Shown piece by piece: positions 7,922 to 15,757 of a stretch of 64,000 nucleotides of DNA. The first letter of the stretch is position 1, and every line of letters begins with the position of its first letter. This stretch comes from CAYFPS01 sp964345075 (GTDB taxonomy: Bacteria; CAIWAD01): assembly GCA_964345075.1 (NCBI GenBank), contig CAYFPS010000004.1, forward strand, positions 62,001 through 126,000. Reading direction: 5' to 3'. The notes beneath the pieces were generated by a model. It was not told where the DNA came from. It worked only from the letters and a program-made list of their open reading frames with translations, and searched no databases. The position numbers and the translations under genes were made by a program.

Positions 7922-9282
7922 CAGGCCTTGCCCGTAATGTGATCCTTGACGCGCCTGACCAGGTCGCGTGCAGTGGCCTCGCTGCCAGCCTCGGCAAAGA
8001 CACGCAGGATGGGTTCGGTATTGGAAGCCCGCAGCTGCACCCAGGCTGGCGCGCCATCGGCCTTCAGCACGATCTTCAGGCCGTCGGTTTCGTCGACCCT
8101 GCCCTCTGCAAAGAGTCCGCGGGTTTTGTCCACCGCCGCCACCGGCTCCATCTCGCCCAGAACGATCTTGTCCTTGACCATCTGATAGGTGGGAAGTTCG
8201 GCGCGCAGATCACGCAGACGGCTACCGGTTTCCAGCATGTATTGCAGCATCAGCGCCATGCCCACCGGTGCGTCACGGCCCAGGTGCAGGTCGCGCAGAA
8301 TCACGCCACCGTTGCCCTCGCCGCCGATCGCACTGCCGGCTTCGCGCATTTTCACACTCACATTGATTTCGCCAACCCGCGTGCGATGAAGCATGACGCC
8401 CGCCTCGCGGCAGACATCGTCCAGAATCTGGCTCGTGGAGACATTCGCCACCACCGGACTCTTCTCGTGTCGTAACACAAAGCGAGAGGCGAGGGCCAGC
8501 GTGAGCTCTTCGCCCAGCGCCTCACCCTTGCCATTAACCAGCGCCAGTCGGTCCGCGTCGGGATCCAGCGCAAAACCAATATCGAAGCCGCCACCAGCCA
8601 TTGTCTCACAAAGACCGGCGATGTTCGCGGGGGTCGGCTCCGGACCGCGGCTGAAGCGACCCGTATCTTCCACGCCCAGCTTGACGACATCGCAGCCCAG
8701 ATCCTGCAGAAGGGCCGGGGCCAGAATGCGGCCGGCACCGTTCACGCAATCAACGGCCACGCGAAAGTTGCGCTTGCGAATGGCGGGAACATCCAGCAGG
8801 TCCAGCGCCAGAATGCGCTTGACATGCGTATCGACGGCTTCGTCATTGTGTGATACAGCCCCGATGCCATCCCAGCCCACATAATCCGGGCCGCGCTCGG
8901 CAATGTCCAGATGACGCTGACTCTGCACCGGATCCAGAAAGAGGCCGTCGGCATGGAAGAACTTGAGTGCGTTCCATTCAATTGGATTGTGGCTTGCCGT
9001 AATACAAATGCCACCGGCTGCTTCCAGCTCTTCGACCATTACGGCTACTGTGGGAGTGGGCACGACGCCAATATCGATCACATCGCAACCGGCCGAGCTA
9101 AGTCCGGCCAGAACAGCGCGGCGCACCATTGGGCCGGTGGGGCGTGTATCACGACCAAGAACAACCGTGCCGCCACCGCAATAGGTGCCAAAGGCTGCGG
9201 CATAGCGGGCGATCACATCCGGACTCAAGCCTTCACCCACGACGCCTCGAATACCCGAAATGCTGATCATCAGGCGGCTCAT
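7921..9282 (-). CDS. alpha-D-phosphohexomutase superfamily enzyme (possible phosphopentomutase)
   Basis: 453 residues with all four superfamily loops: the phosphoserine loop TASHNP, the metal loop DPDADR, the sugar-binding GEGNGGV, and the phosphate-binding RASNTEPILR. By sequence it could act on glucosamine-1-phosphate, mannose-phosphate or glucose-phosphate. It is coupled to the BMC-P, deoC and deoA genes, where the missing step is deoxyribose-1-phosphate to deoxyribose-5-phosphate. I therefore suggest phosphopentomutase activity; some members of this superfamily have it. No dedicated DeoB-type mutase is seen in the window. The start overlaps the upstream DUF1844 gene (ATGA). Confidence 0.8.
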   Translation of the reverse strand: MSRLMISISGIRGVVGEGLSPDVIARYAAAFGTYCGGGTVVLGRDTRPTGPMVRRAVLAGLSSAGCDVIDIGVVPTPTVAVMVEELEAAGGICITASHNPIEWNALKFFHADGLFLDPVQSQRHLDIAERGPDYVGWDGIGAVSHNDEAVDTHVKRILALDLLDVPAIRKRNFRVAVDCVNGAGRILAPALLQDLGCDVVKLGVEDTGRFSRGPEPTPANIAGLCETMAGGGFDIGFALDPDADRLALVNGKGEALGEELTLALASRFVLRHEKSPVVANVSTSQILDDVCREAGVMLHRTRVGEINVSVKMREAGSAIGGEGNGGVILRDLHLGRDAPVGMALMLQYMLETGSRLRDLRAELPTYQMVKDKIVLGEMEPVAAVDKTRGLFAEGRVDETDGLKIVLKADGAPAWVQLRASNTEPILRVFAEAGSEATARDLVRRVKDHITGKA

Positions 9283-9581
9283 GCGCTTGCCTCGCCACCT
9301 TCAACAGCATCCGTGCCTTCGCCCTTGCCGGCCTTGGCCTTCTCTTCGACGAAGTTCAGACGCAGGTCGGCCAGCGTCGTATCGATAAAGCGCTGTTCGT
9401 CCTGGCCCAGATTACTCTTGGTCTTCACCTGAATGCATTCCAGCATATCAATGAAGACAGCGGCTTCTTCCAGATTGACACTGGTGCCGCCCTCGGGCCG
9501 CGCGATCTTGCCCAGGCTCATCATGCCCAGCTGCTGATACTGCATCACCAGGCCAAAGAACATCTGTGTGTGCTTGTCCAT
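9279..9581 (-). CDS. DUF1844 family protein
   Basis: 100 residues, fitting the DUF1844 family by the pattern FFGLVMQYQQLGMMSLGKI, VNLEEAAVFIDMLECIQVKT and FIDTTLADLRLNFV. The function of the family is not known. The last 20 residues are rich in Gly, Ala and Glu. GGGGA lies before the ATG. The stop overlaps the start of the phosphohexomutase gene. Confidence 0.8.
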   Translation of the reverse strand: MDKHTQMFFGLVMQYQQLGMMSLGKIARPEGGTSVNLEEAAVFIDMLECIQVKTKSNLGQDEQRFIDTTLADLRLNFVEEKAKAGKGEGTDAVEGGEASA

Positions 9582-9590
9582 CTTGTCCCC

Positions 9591-10439
9591 TCAGGCTTCT
9601 TCCCGGGCGCAATGCAGCCGCAGGATATTCTCGCTCAGTTTCCAGTCCAGACGACGACCATGCTTCCTTAGCAGACCGTCAATTACCGGTAGACGCAGGG
9701 CGGCGTGTGACAAGGCCCGCGCCTCCTCATTGCATTCTTTCAGTTCAATCAGCGGCCAGCCGTCTTCCAGACAAAGCGAAAGTGGCGATTGCCCCTCGGC
9801 CGGAACACAGGCCAGTGCTGAATCCAGCAGGCAATCCACCAGCAGAACGGCCTCGTGATAACCCAGCGGACAGGGCGAGTCCCCCGGCAGATCCGCCTCG
9901 ACAATCGAGCGATGCTTGAGCGCTGGCACCGCGCGATAGAAGCCCAGCTCCTGCTCGACAACGTCCTTCCAGCTTGTCGGTGCGCCCGCCCGACCGTCCT
10001 CCAGATGGCGAAAGCGCTCGCCGGCTTCACGAATCATCGCAATCAACAGATCAATCTGTTCTTCCAGACCACCCAGGTCCGTGCGCTCAGGATCACGGAA
10101 CATCATCAGCTGAACCATGCCGGAGAGCGCGTTCAACGGGTTGTTGAGGTTATGAACCAGCCCGCCCATGTGCTCGCCGAAGCTGCTGCGACAGGCACCC
10201 TGCCAGGGACTTGCCTTCAGGCCCGGAATCAGCAACCGGCCCCCGGTGGCTGGCAGGAAAAAACAATTCTGAAAGAGCTCGTGATCCAGGCCCGGCTTCT
10301 CGCCCGTCTGTTCCCGGTACCAGTCCACCAGTCGCTCGGCCAGCTGGTTAAGCGGACGCGGTCCATCCGGGGACTCCTGAAACAGGGGATGGGTAAAGGT
10401 CTCGGGCAACAGTTCAAGGGGGATGCCCTGATTGCTCAT
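9591..10439 (-). CDS. histidine-kinase-like protein with phosphoacceptor helix
   Basis: 282 residues, apparently soluble. Around residues 88-113 there is GGLVHNLNNPLNALSGMVQLM, which matches the H-box region of sensor histidine kinases (phosphoacceptor His followed by N.P). The C-terminal part has the length and general layout of an ATPase domain, but I cannot find convincing N, G1 or G2 boxes. It may be a degenerate kinase or a histidine phosphotransfer/phosphatase partner. It lies between DUF1844 and the bifunctional nuclease gene; the latter overlaps its start by four bases. Confidence 0.55.
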   Translation of the reverse strand: MSNQGIPLELLPETFTHPLFQESPDGPRPLNQLAERLVDWYREQTGEKPGLDHELFQNCFFLPATGGRLLIPGLKASPWQGACRSSFGEHMGGLVHNLNNPLNALSGMVQLMMFRDPERTDLGGLEEQIDLLIAMIREAGERFRHLEDGRAGAPTSWKDVVEQELGFYRAVPALKHRSIVEADLPGDSPCPLGYHEAVLLVDCLLDSALACVPAEGQSPLSLCLEDGWPLIELKECNEEARALSHAALRLPVIDGLLRKHGRRLDWKLSENILRLHCAREEA

Positions 10440-10999
10440 GTGGGGTTGGCTCCTTCGTCTTCAGGATGAAGCAGGGTGCGGTAATACTTGATCTGATCAC
10501 GCAAGCGTGCCGCGTCTTCAAAGGCCTCGCGCGCGACCAGGTCTGCCAGCTCCTGCTCCATTTGCAGAATGCGATCCTCAAGGCTAAGCATCTGGGGAAA
10601 GCCACTCTGTCCGGCGGCTTCCATCACGGACTGTGCTACATGAATGGGCAGCCCCAGCCGCAAGGCCAGCGGAATCCCGTCTGAAGGCCGTGCGTCCAGA
10701 CGAATCCTCTCGCCGTCAGGCCTTTCCAGTAGCACTTCCGCGAAGTAGGTTTCTTCACTCAGACGTGTGATCTCCACACGGCGAACATTGCCGTCAAGCG
10801 CCCGCAGCATGGAGGTGACAAGATCGAAGGTCATGGGGCGGAGATACTGTCCACCGCGCAGATTCACCGCGATGGACTGGGCTTCGGCTGGTCCAATAAA
10901 AATGGGTAACCAGCGTTCGCCGTCCTTTTCCTGTAACACGACCATGTAGCCACCCTGATTGGGGCTGTAGGTCACTTCCTTGACTTCGACTTCAATCAC
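10436..10999 (-). CDS. bifunctional nuclease (BFN, DUF151) domain protein with C-terminal UVR motif
   Basis: 187 residues. Residues 1-130 match the BFN/DUF151 fold: MIEVEVKEV, VLQEKDGERWLPIFIGPAEAQ, RPMTFDLVTSML and LDARPSDGIPLALRLGLPI. Residues 148-177 (EQELADLVAREAFEDAARLRDQI) are a UVR motif, a coiled helix pair known from UvrB/UvrC and Clp-associated proteins. This domain pairing is common in bacteria. Nuclease activity has been reported for plant homologues; the bacterial role is not clear. It appears to be first in a short operon with the histidine-kinase-like and DUF1844 genes. Confidence 0.85.
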   Translation of the reverse strand: MIEVEVKEVTYSPNQGGYMVVLQEKDGERWLPIFIGPAEAQSIAVNLRGGQYLRPMTFDLVTSMLRALDGNVRRVEITRLSEETYFAEVLLERPDGERIRLDARPSDGIPLALRLGLPIHVAQSVMEAAGQSGFPQMLSLEDRILQMEQELADLVAREAFEDAARLRDQIKYYRTLLHPEDEGANPT

Positions 11000-11070
11000 C
11001 GTTCGTCCTTGAATTTGCCACTCGGAAGGTAGCGAAGGGCTCAGGCAGGTGCAAAGGCGCGGGACAAGAG

Positions 11071-11098
11071 TAAAAAAGGGCCGCCCGATTGGCGGCCC
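11071..11098 (-). terminator. strong intrinsic terminator
   Basis: On the minus strand GGGCCGCC and GGGCGGCCC form a GC-rich stem with a short loop, followed by TTTTTTAC. It lies 240 bp beyond the FlgM-like gene and before the BFN gene, so it probably ends the flagellar transcript or an RNA encoded in 11099-11340. Confidence 0.75.
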
Positions 11099-11340
11099 AG
11101 CCTCCCGGACTCACCACGCAGACATGCCGAACATGCCGGTGGTTTTACTATTGGGATTTGACCTGCACGCAGGTCCAGGCAGAATATCCGGAAAGACAGC
11201 GTAGGCTGCCTGTTCTATACATGATCTTGTTTCTCAGGTTCGGGGCACACCGGCGCGGGGCATGCCGCAGACCGGACACAGGGGCACAATAGCAGTTTAG
11301 TTTCTTAGTCTCAAGACTTCGATTCAAACAACTTCATTCA
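11099..11340 (-). other. unexplained non-coding stretch ending in a terminator
   Basis: No supported gene lies here on either strand; only short peptides of under 25 codons start on the minus strand. Read toward the terminator at 11071-11098 it contains several self-complementary GC-rich segments, for example around 11117-11147. It could be a long 3' UTR of the flagellar operon or a small RNA. I could not match it to 6S RNA, tmRNA, SRP RNA or RNase P. Confidence 0.35.
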
Positions 11341-11832
11341 TCATGCCAAATCATCAGCTTGATCAATACCGTAAATCTGAAGGAGGCGATCGGCCACAAA
11401 ATTCATGACATCGTTGTCCGAGTAGAAGCCGTCTTTCATTTTTTCGCCCACTTCATGCATCAAGTCATTGCGATAATTGGCACTGGGAAGCTCTGCCCCA
11501 CTTGTCTTTTCATTCGTCAGCGCAGTTTCGTTCATCATTTTATCAGCCATCTCACTCACAATGGCCTCCCTCCTGTAAAATCCCTCGGCAATGCGCGCTT
11601 TTACTTCAGCAATGCGGTCATCCCGCGTCTCGGGCAATGCGGCCAGCTTGTCCATCAGGCTGGCGTGCAGGCGTGAGCGCTCCAGGCCAGACTTGCTGAT
11701 CGAGAACTGGTCAGCCTCGACATCCGGCTTGACGATGCGATTGAGGGTGCGCTCGGTCTGATAGCGGTTTTCAATGGCTACGCGCTGCACGCTGCGGCGA
11801 ATCTGATCAGCGGATCCGGAGTGAATTTCCAT
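11341..11832 (-). CDS. FlgM-like anti-sigma-28 factor with duplicated C-terminal motif
   Basis: 163 residues, no signal peptide. The pattern RIAEVKARIAEGFYRREAIVSEMADKMM resembles the sigma-28-binding C-terminal helices of FlgM (R..V..I..G.Y.....iA..l). A second related copy, HEVGEKMKDGFYSDNDVMNFVADRLLQ, follows about 60 residues later. The gene is last in a cluster with fliD and fliS. In the family, FlgM holds sigma-28 inactive until the hook is complete. AAGGGC precedes the ATG. The similarity is short, so the family call is moderate. Confidence 0.5.
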   Translation of the reverse strand: MEIHSGSADQIRRSVQRVAIENRYQTERTLNRIVKPDVEADQFSISKSGLERSRLHASLMDKLAALPETRDDRIAEVKARIAEGFYRREAIVSEMADKMMNETALTNEKTSGAELPSANYRNDLMHEVGEKMKDGFYSDNDVMNFVADRLLQIYGIDQADDLA

Positions 11833-11855
11833 GTCTTAAGCCCTTCTTGAAAAGA

Positions 11856-12053
11856 CTAGCCGTAAATATCCAGCAGGCGACCCTTGCCCAGATCCTGTGG
11901 GGAGCGGGGCTCGGCACTTTCATCCACAATGGATTCTGCCTGTTCGGGGGAATCAGCAGCAGGGTTTGGTTCGCGAAGCTCCGAGGGACGCTGAAAAAGG
12001 TCCGCGCGATAGGCGCGAAGTTGCTGCAGACTTGATGTGGCTGTCGTATTCAT
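11856..12053 (-). CDS. small protein in the flagellar cluster, function unknown
   Basis: 65 residues, hydrophilic, with many Pro, Glu and Ser and probably little fixed structure except near the N-terminus. It lies seven bases after fliS and 23 before the FlgM-like gene, which supports its being real, although the ribosome site is weak. Its C-terminus GRLLDIYG resembles the DRLLQIYG segment of the FlgM-like protein, hinting at a shared binding partner or a past duplication. I cannot assign a function. Confidence 0.45.
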   Translation of the reverse strand: MNTTATSSLQQLRAYRADLFQRPSELREPNPAADSPEQAESIVDESAEPRSPQDLGKGRLLDIYG

Positions 12054-12059
12054 CTTGCT

Positions 12060-12482
12060 TTATATCTGATAGTTGCGGGTGCCGGCACTGACTTCACTCG
12101 TTTCCTCGCGCCGAATCACCTGTGTCCATGTCTCACGCAGATCTTCCAGAATCCTCAAAACGACATCCAGTTCGGTACTGTCGCCGGAGACATTGGCATC
12201 GCGCATGCGGCCCAGCATAAAGCTGTAAAGCTGGTCCAGGCTGGAGGCGATTTCCTGTCCTTCCTGCATGTTCAGGCTGGAGCGAAGCTCGCCCACCGCA
12301 CGAATCGCGCGATCCATCTGCACGCCCTTGCCTGCGGCATCCCCGGATTTCATGCAGGCCTGACATTCGCGCAGCGCACTGATGGCCGCGTCGTAGACCA
12401 TCAGAAGCAACTTCCCGCGATCTGCAGTTCGCACCTGTGTTGTGTGATACTGACGAAAACGGGCGTCCTGATTCATCTGCAT
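12060..12482 (-). CDS. fliS: flagellar export chaperone FliS
   Basis: About 140 residues; binds the flagellin C-terminus and prevents early polymerisation in the cytoplasm. The family pattern is seen in FRQYHTTQVRTADRGKLLLMVYDAAISAL and in the later helices SLDQLYSFMLGRM and VLRILEDLRETW. I choose the ATG at 12482 because GGAGG lies five bases before it; ATG 12476 is possible. It directly follows fliD, the usual gene order. Confidence 0.88.
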   Translation of the reverse strand: MQMNQDARFRQYHTTQVRTADRGKLLLMVYDAAISALRECQACMKSGDAAGKGVQMDRAIRAVGELRSSLNMQEGQEIASSLDQLYSFMLGRMRDANVSGDSTELDVVLRILEDLRETWTQVIRREETSEVSAGTRNYQI

Positions 12483-12503
12483 TCCTTCCTCCGTCACCTG
12501 GGG

Positions 12504-14159
12504 CTAGCTGCTGAGGCTGCTAAGCGCAGCAGACTGGGATTGCAGGCGGCTGATAGCCGTCTCCATCGCCAGATATTCGCGCTCGTACTGCTCGCGCATT
12601 CTGTCCAGTCGGTCGTTCATGTCTTCAATCTGCTGTGCCAGATTTTCCAGCCCGTCTTCCAGCCGGTTCGTCTGAAACTGAACCAGGCCAGACTCGCTGT
12701 CCGTAAGCTCGCTCAGTGTCTTCTGAAAGGCCGCGGCCACGCCGAAGCCAAGCGTGACGGTCGCATTCAGCGTACCGCCACCATCGCCGGGATCCGTAAA
12801 GCGCAGGCGGAGACCTTCAAGCGACGATCCCTCGGCTGCCACGATGAAAGCACCGGAAACCTCGGCGGCTTCTCCGTTCAGGGTGGCTGAGATCAGCTCA
12901 CCGGCGGCATTGTAGACGGCACTGACCGCGATATCGCCAGCCGGTACACCATCGGTGTGGGTGAAGTAGCTGAGATGACTGTTGGTCGAGCGGCTGCTGA
13001 AGGTGAAAAGTTCACCCAGCTGCTTGAAGTTGTCCTCGAGGGCGGCGTCCAGATCGTCGTTCTCGATGGTCAGCAAACCGCCGCTGCCCGAGCGGATGCC
13101 GATTTCGCCCATGGTGTTGAAGGGCATCGAAGCCGAAAGTCCCGTCAAGGGGCGGTTGACAATCTGATTCAGGCTGCGCTCCAGCTGGCTTAAGCCGCTA
13201 TCACCCAGTAGAATGCCCATGCTTTCGTTTTCAGCATCGTAGGACGAATAGGTATTGATCAGGCTGATGATCTCATTATAGCTGGCGACAAAAGTCTCGA
13301 TCTTTTCCTTGACCGCACTTTTGTCGCTGCTGACCGTCATCTGCACTTCTTCACCCGCCGAGTCGTTGGCCAGCTCGATGGTAATGCCCGTGATCACATC
13401 CTCGATCAGGTTGCTCTGGCTTTCAATCCAGCTCGCCGCCGGATAGCCGTCCACGCGGATCTGCGCGTTCTGGCCGATCTGGGTTTGCTCGATTGTGGCA
13501 CTGTGGAACTCGCTCCCGGTAGACCCCAGTGTGGTGGCTGCATCATTGATGGCCAGCTCGGTCAAGCTGCCGGTGTCTTCGGTGGTCAGCACAAGATGAT
13601 AGGCCGTGGCCGAGCCTGAGCCGTCGTTCAGGATGGTGGCTTGCACGCCTGGATTGTTGTCATCGTTGTTGATCAGGTCCACCAGATCGCCCAGCGTGGC
13701 GCCATTGCCGACTGTCAGGGTGATGGTCTCCTGCTCGGCGCCCGTGCCATAGGTGTAGCTGAAGCTCTGATCACCGCCCGAGCTGTTGACAGCTGTCGTG
13801 TAGGAGTCCGCCCAGCCCTGATGGATCAGGCGGCTGCTGGTTGCCAGCTGATTGACCAGAATCGAATAGGAACCGTTGGCCGCGCCGCTTCCAGCTGTGG
13901 CGCTCAGGACATCCTGATTGCTGCTGGAGGCGGAATGAACCAGAAAGGAATCCAGATCCTGCATTTCGTCCATGGCGGTCTGGAAGGTGGCCAGGCGACT
14001 GTTGATGTTCTGCCAGGCCGAAAGGCGCTGCTGCTGCGTGGTTTGGCGATTTTCAAGGATGGTGACTCGCCGGCTTTCTACCTGCATCAAAGCATCGATG
14101 GTTGCCTTCCAGTCGATACCGCTGTAGATGCCGGAAATCGTTGCGACGGAACTGCTCAC
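12504..14159 (-). CDS. fliD: flagellar filament cap protein FliD
   Basis: About 551 residues with the FliD N-terminus ISGIYSGIDWKATIDALMQVE and a C-terminal coiled region ENLAQQIEDMNDRLDRMREQYE, both needed for cap assembly at the filament tip. The Ser/Thr/Ala-rich middle is the usual variable domain. The start is the GTG at 14159, with GAGGAAGG upstream; an in-frame upstream start lacks a ribosome site. The gene contains no copy of the GTGATACA octamer. A possible sigma-54 promoter lies about 80 bp upstream. Confidence 0.9.
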   Translation of the reverse strand: MSSSVATISGIYSGIDWKATIDALMQVESRRVTILENRQTTQQQRLSAWQNINSRLATFQTAMDEMQDLDSFLVHSASSSNQDVLSATAGSGAANGSYSILVNQLATSSRLIHQGWADSYTTAVNSSGGDQSFSYTYGTGAEQETITLTVGNGATLGDLVDLINNDDNNPGVQATILNDGSGSATAYHLVLTTEDTGSLTELAINDAATTLGSTGSEFHSATIEQTQIGQNAQIRVDGYPAASWIESQSNLIEDVITGITIELANDSAGEEVQMTVSSDKSAVKEKIETFVASYNEIISLINTYSSYDAENESMGILLGDSGLSQLERSLNQIVNRPLTGLSASMPFNTMGEIGIRSGSGGLLTIENDDLDAALEDNFKQLGELFTFSSRSTNSHLSYFTHTDGVPAGDIAVSAVYNAAGELISATLNGEAAEVSGAFIVAAEGSSLEGLRLRFTDPGDGGGTLNATVTLGFGVAAAFQKTLSELTDSESGLVQFQTNRLEDGLENLAQQIEDMNDRLDRMREQYEREYLAMETAISRLQSQSAALSSLSS

Positions 14160-14235
14160 TCTCGATCCTTCCTCAAGGAAAGCGGGCAACTCTTGCCCGA
14201 ATTCACCGCCCGACAGATTCTTTCTGCCTGATTTT

Positions 14236-14252
14236 GCGCAGGAACTGCGCCC
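14236..14252 (-). promoter_or_regulatory. possible sigma-54 (-24/-12) promoter for fliD-fliS-flgM
   Basis: On the minus strand GGGCGCAGTTCCTGCG has GG and GC spaced by ten bases, as in TGGCAC-N5-TTGC promoters, about 80 bp before the fliD start. It is also a dyad (GCGCAG/CTGCGC), so it could instead be an operator. A sigma-54 activator gene lies at 48.6-50.6 kb. Confidence 0.35.
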
Positions 14253-14367
14253 AAGAACCCTCTACTGCAAGAAGCGTGACAGTTTCGGGCATCTCATTGT
14301 CGGCAGCCTTGAAAAGATATGGAGGGCCTATGAAACAGGAATTTTCGAAAGGGGAAGATTTGGCCGG

Positions 14368-14399
14368 AAAAAAAGGCCCCGATTGCTCGGGGCCTTTTC
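14368..14399 (-). terminator. intrinsic terminator of the rpsF-rpsR-rplI operon
   Basis: On the minus strand AAGGCCCCGA and TCGGGGCCTT pair across a short loop and are followed by TTTTT. It begins about 20 bp past the rplI stop. Confidence 0.85.
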
Positions 14400-14420
14400 A
14401 AAATCACATGTAGCACGGGC

Positions 14421-14990
14421 TTATTCGCCGTCGCCTTCAGCTTCTTCGCGGGCGGCCTGACGGGCAGCGCGCTGGGCTTCGGCTTCTTCACGCTCGGCAG
14501 CTTCGGCAGCAGCCACTTCAGCCTCGATGGCGGCACGGATGTGCGCCTCGGCATCAATGACATCCACGACGGCCACGGCAGTCACATCGCCATAAAGACG
14601 AATCTCGACCTTGTGCTCGCCCAGTGCCTTCAGCGGCTGCTCGAGACGAATGCGGCGACGATCAATTTCGATGCCGGCTTCCGAAAGCAGATCCGTGATG
14701 TTGGCAGCGGTAACGGAACCGTAAAGACGACCCTGCTCACCGGTCTTGACTTCCACCCGGTACTTCTGGGCTTCAATCCGGCCCTTGAGGGCTTCGGCGC
14801 GGGAACGCTCACGGTCGGCGGCAGCCAGCAGCTGCTTCTTTTCTTCTTCGAAACGACGCAGGGCGCCGGGCGTGGCTTGATAGGCCATACCCTGGGGCAG
14901 CAGGTAATTGCGTGCATAACCGTCCTTGACGGAAACCAGCTCGCCAATGGTGCCCAGGCTTTCGATATCAGTTCTGAGAATAACCTTCAT
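14421..14990 (-). CDS. rplI: 50S ribosomal protein L9
   Basis: 189 residues. MKVILRTDIESLGTIGELVSVKDGYARNYLLPQGMA is the N-terminal rRNA-binding domain, and the C-terminal domain includes GRLYGSVTAANI. The start at 14990 has GGAGG eight bases upstream. The last 40 residues are an Ala/Glu/Arg-rich helix extension beyond the usual length of about 150. Gene order rpsF-rpsR-rplI is standard, though ssb is missing between rpsF and rpsR. Confidence 0.95.
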   Translation of the reverse strand: MKVILRTDIESLGTIGELVSVKDGYARNYLLPQGMAYQATPGALRRFEEEKKQLLAAADRERSRAEALKGRIEAQKYRVEVKTGEQGRLYGSVTAANITDLLSEAGIEIDRRRIRLEQPLKALGEHKVEIRLYGDVTAVAVVDVIDAEAHIRAAIEAEVAAAEAAEREEAEAQRAARQAAREEAEGDGE

Positions 14991-15001
14991 GCTCCACCTC
15001 C

Positions 15002-15226
15002 TTAGACCGGGTTGTCGGACACGAAGGGCAGCAGCGCGATGATGCGGGCCCGCTTGATCGCCTGGGCCAGCATACGCTGGTGCTTGGAACACGTACCCGA
15101 TACGCGACGGGGAATGATCTTGCCGCGTTCGGTGAGAAAGCGGGAAAGACGCTTCTCATCCCGGTAGTCGACATACTTGACGCCGGATTCACAGAACCGG
15201 CAGATGCGCTTGCGCTGGTAAGCCAT
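15002..15226 (-). CDS. rpsR: 30S ribosomal protein S18
   Basis: 74 residues, normal length. The N-terminal CRFCESG gives the cysteine pair of zinc-binding S18 forms, followed by VDYRDEKRLSRFLTERGKIIPRRVSGTC, AQAIKRARIIALLPF and the end. Its ATG directly abuts the stop of rpsF. A GGAGG site lies upstream within the end of rpsF. Confidence 0.96.
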   Translation of the reverse strand: MAYQRKRICRFCESGVKYVDYRDEKRLSRFLTERGKIIPRRVSGTCSKHQRMLAQAIKRARIIALLPFVSDNPV

Positions 15227-15649
15227 TTAGTCCTCCTTGTTCTCGGGCTGATCCTCACGCTCGGGACGACCGGGGGCGGGACGGGTGGCCGCGTTGCGAC
15301 GATCCATCTCCTTGCGGTGACGATCCTGGGTGAGGGCCTTCATGCGGATGTCACGATCGCTCATGCGAACTGTCATGTGACGGAAGACATCCTCGGAGAG
15401 GGCAAACCAGCGCTTCAGCGGGGCAACCGCATCACCGGGCATCTTGATCTCGGTGTAGATGTAGTAGCCGTACTGGCGCTTCTCGATGGGGTAGGCAAGA
15501 CGCTTCTTGCCCATTCGCTCCACCTTCGTAACCTCGCCGCCATTCTTCTCAATGAACTCGCCGTACTTGCCCACCAGGGCATTGACGCGCTCATCGTCGA
15601 AATTGGGCTCAGCAATGAAAGTGACTTCGTAATGACGCACTTCGCTCAT
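15227..15649 (-). CDS. rpsF: 30S ribosomal protein S6
   Basis: 140 residues. The start at 15649 has AGGAG upstream and gives MSEVRHYEVTFIAEPNFDDE. The core GGEVTKVERMGKKRLAYPIEKRQYGYY and FRHMTVRM are typical S6, which pairs with S18 on the 30S platform. The C-terminus is a charged Arg/Glu tail of about 30 residues. First gene of its operon, with the heptad repeat array between it and the ABC-transporter genes upstream. Confidence 0.95.
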   Translation of the reverse strand: MSEVRHYEVTFIAEPNFDDERVNALVGKYGEFIEKNGGEVTKVERMGKKRLAYPIEKRQYGYYIYTEIKMPGDAVAPLKRWFALSEDVFRHMTVRMSDRDIRMKALTQDRHRKEMDRRNAATRPAPGRPEREDQPENKED

Positions 15650-15757
15650 TGCGACTCCTTTTGGACTACGTCCACCCGGCCCTTCCGGGTGGAAAGGAAT
15701 GCGCTGAAAAACGCAAGCCAAGAGTTTAGCGCTCGAGGGCGGGAGAGTCAAGGACTG

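Noticed and set aside
11089..11292. 67-codon plus-strand frame with a CxxC motif
   Set aside because: It starts with TTG without a ribosome site, overlaps a minus-strand terminator, and resembles no family; better explained as non-coding.
11099..11340. RNase P, tmRNA, 6S or SRP RNA
   Set aside because: No matching conserved core (for example the RNase P P4 motif or the SRP tetraloop domain) could be seen.
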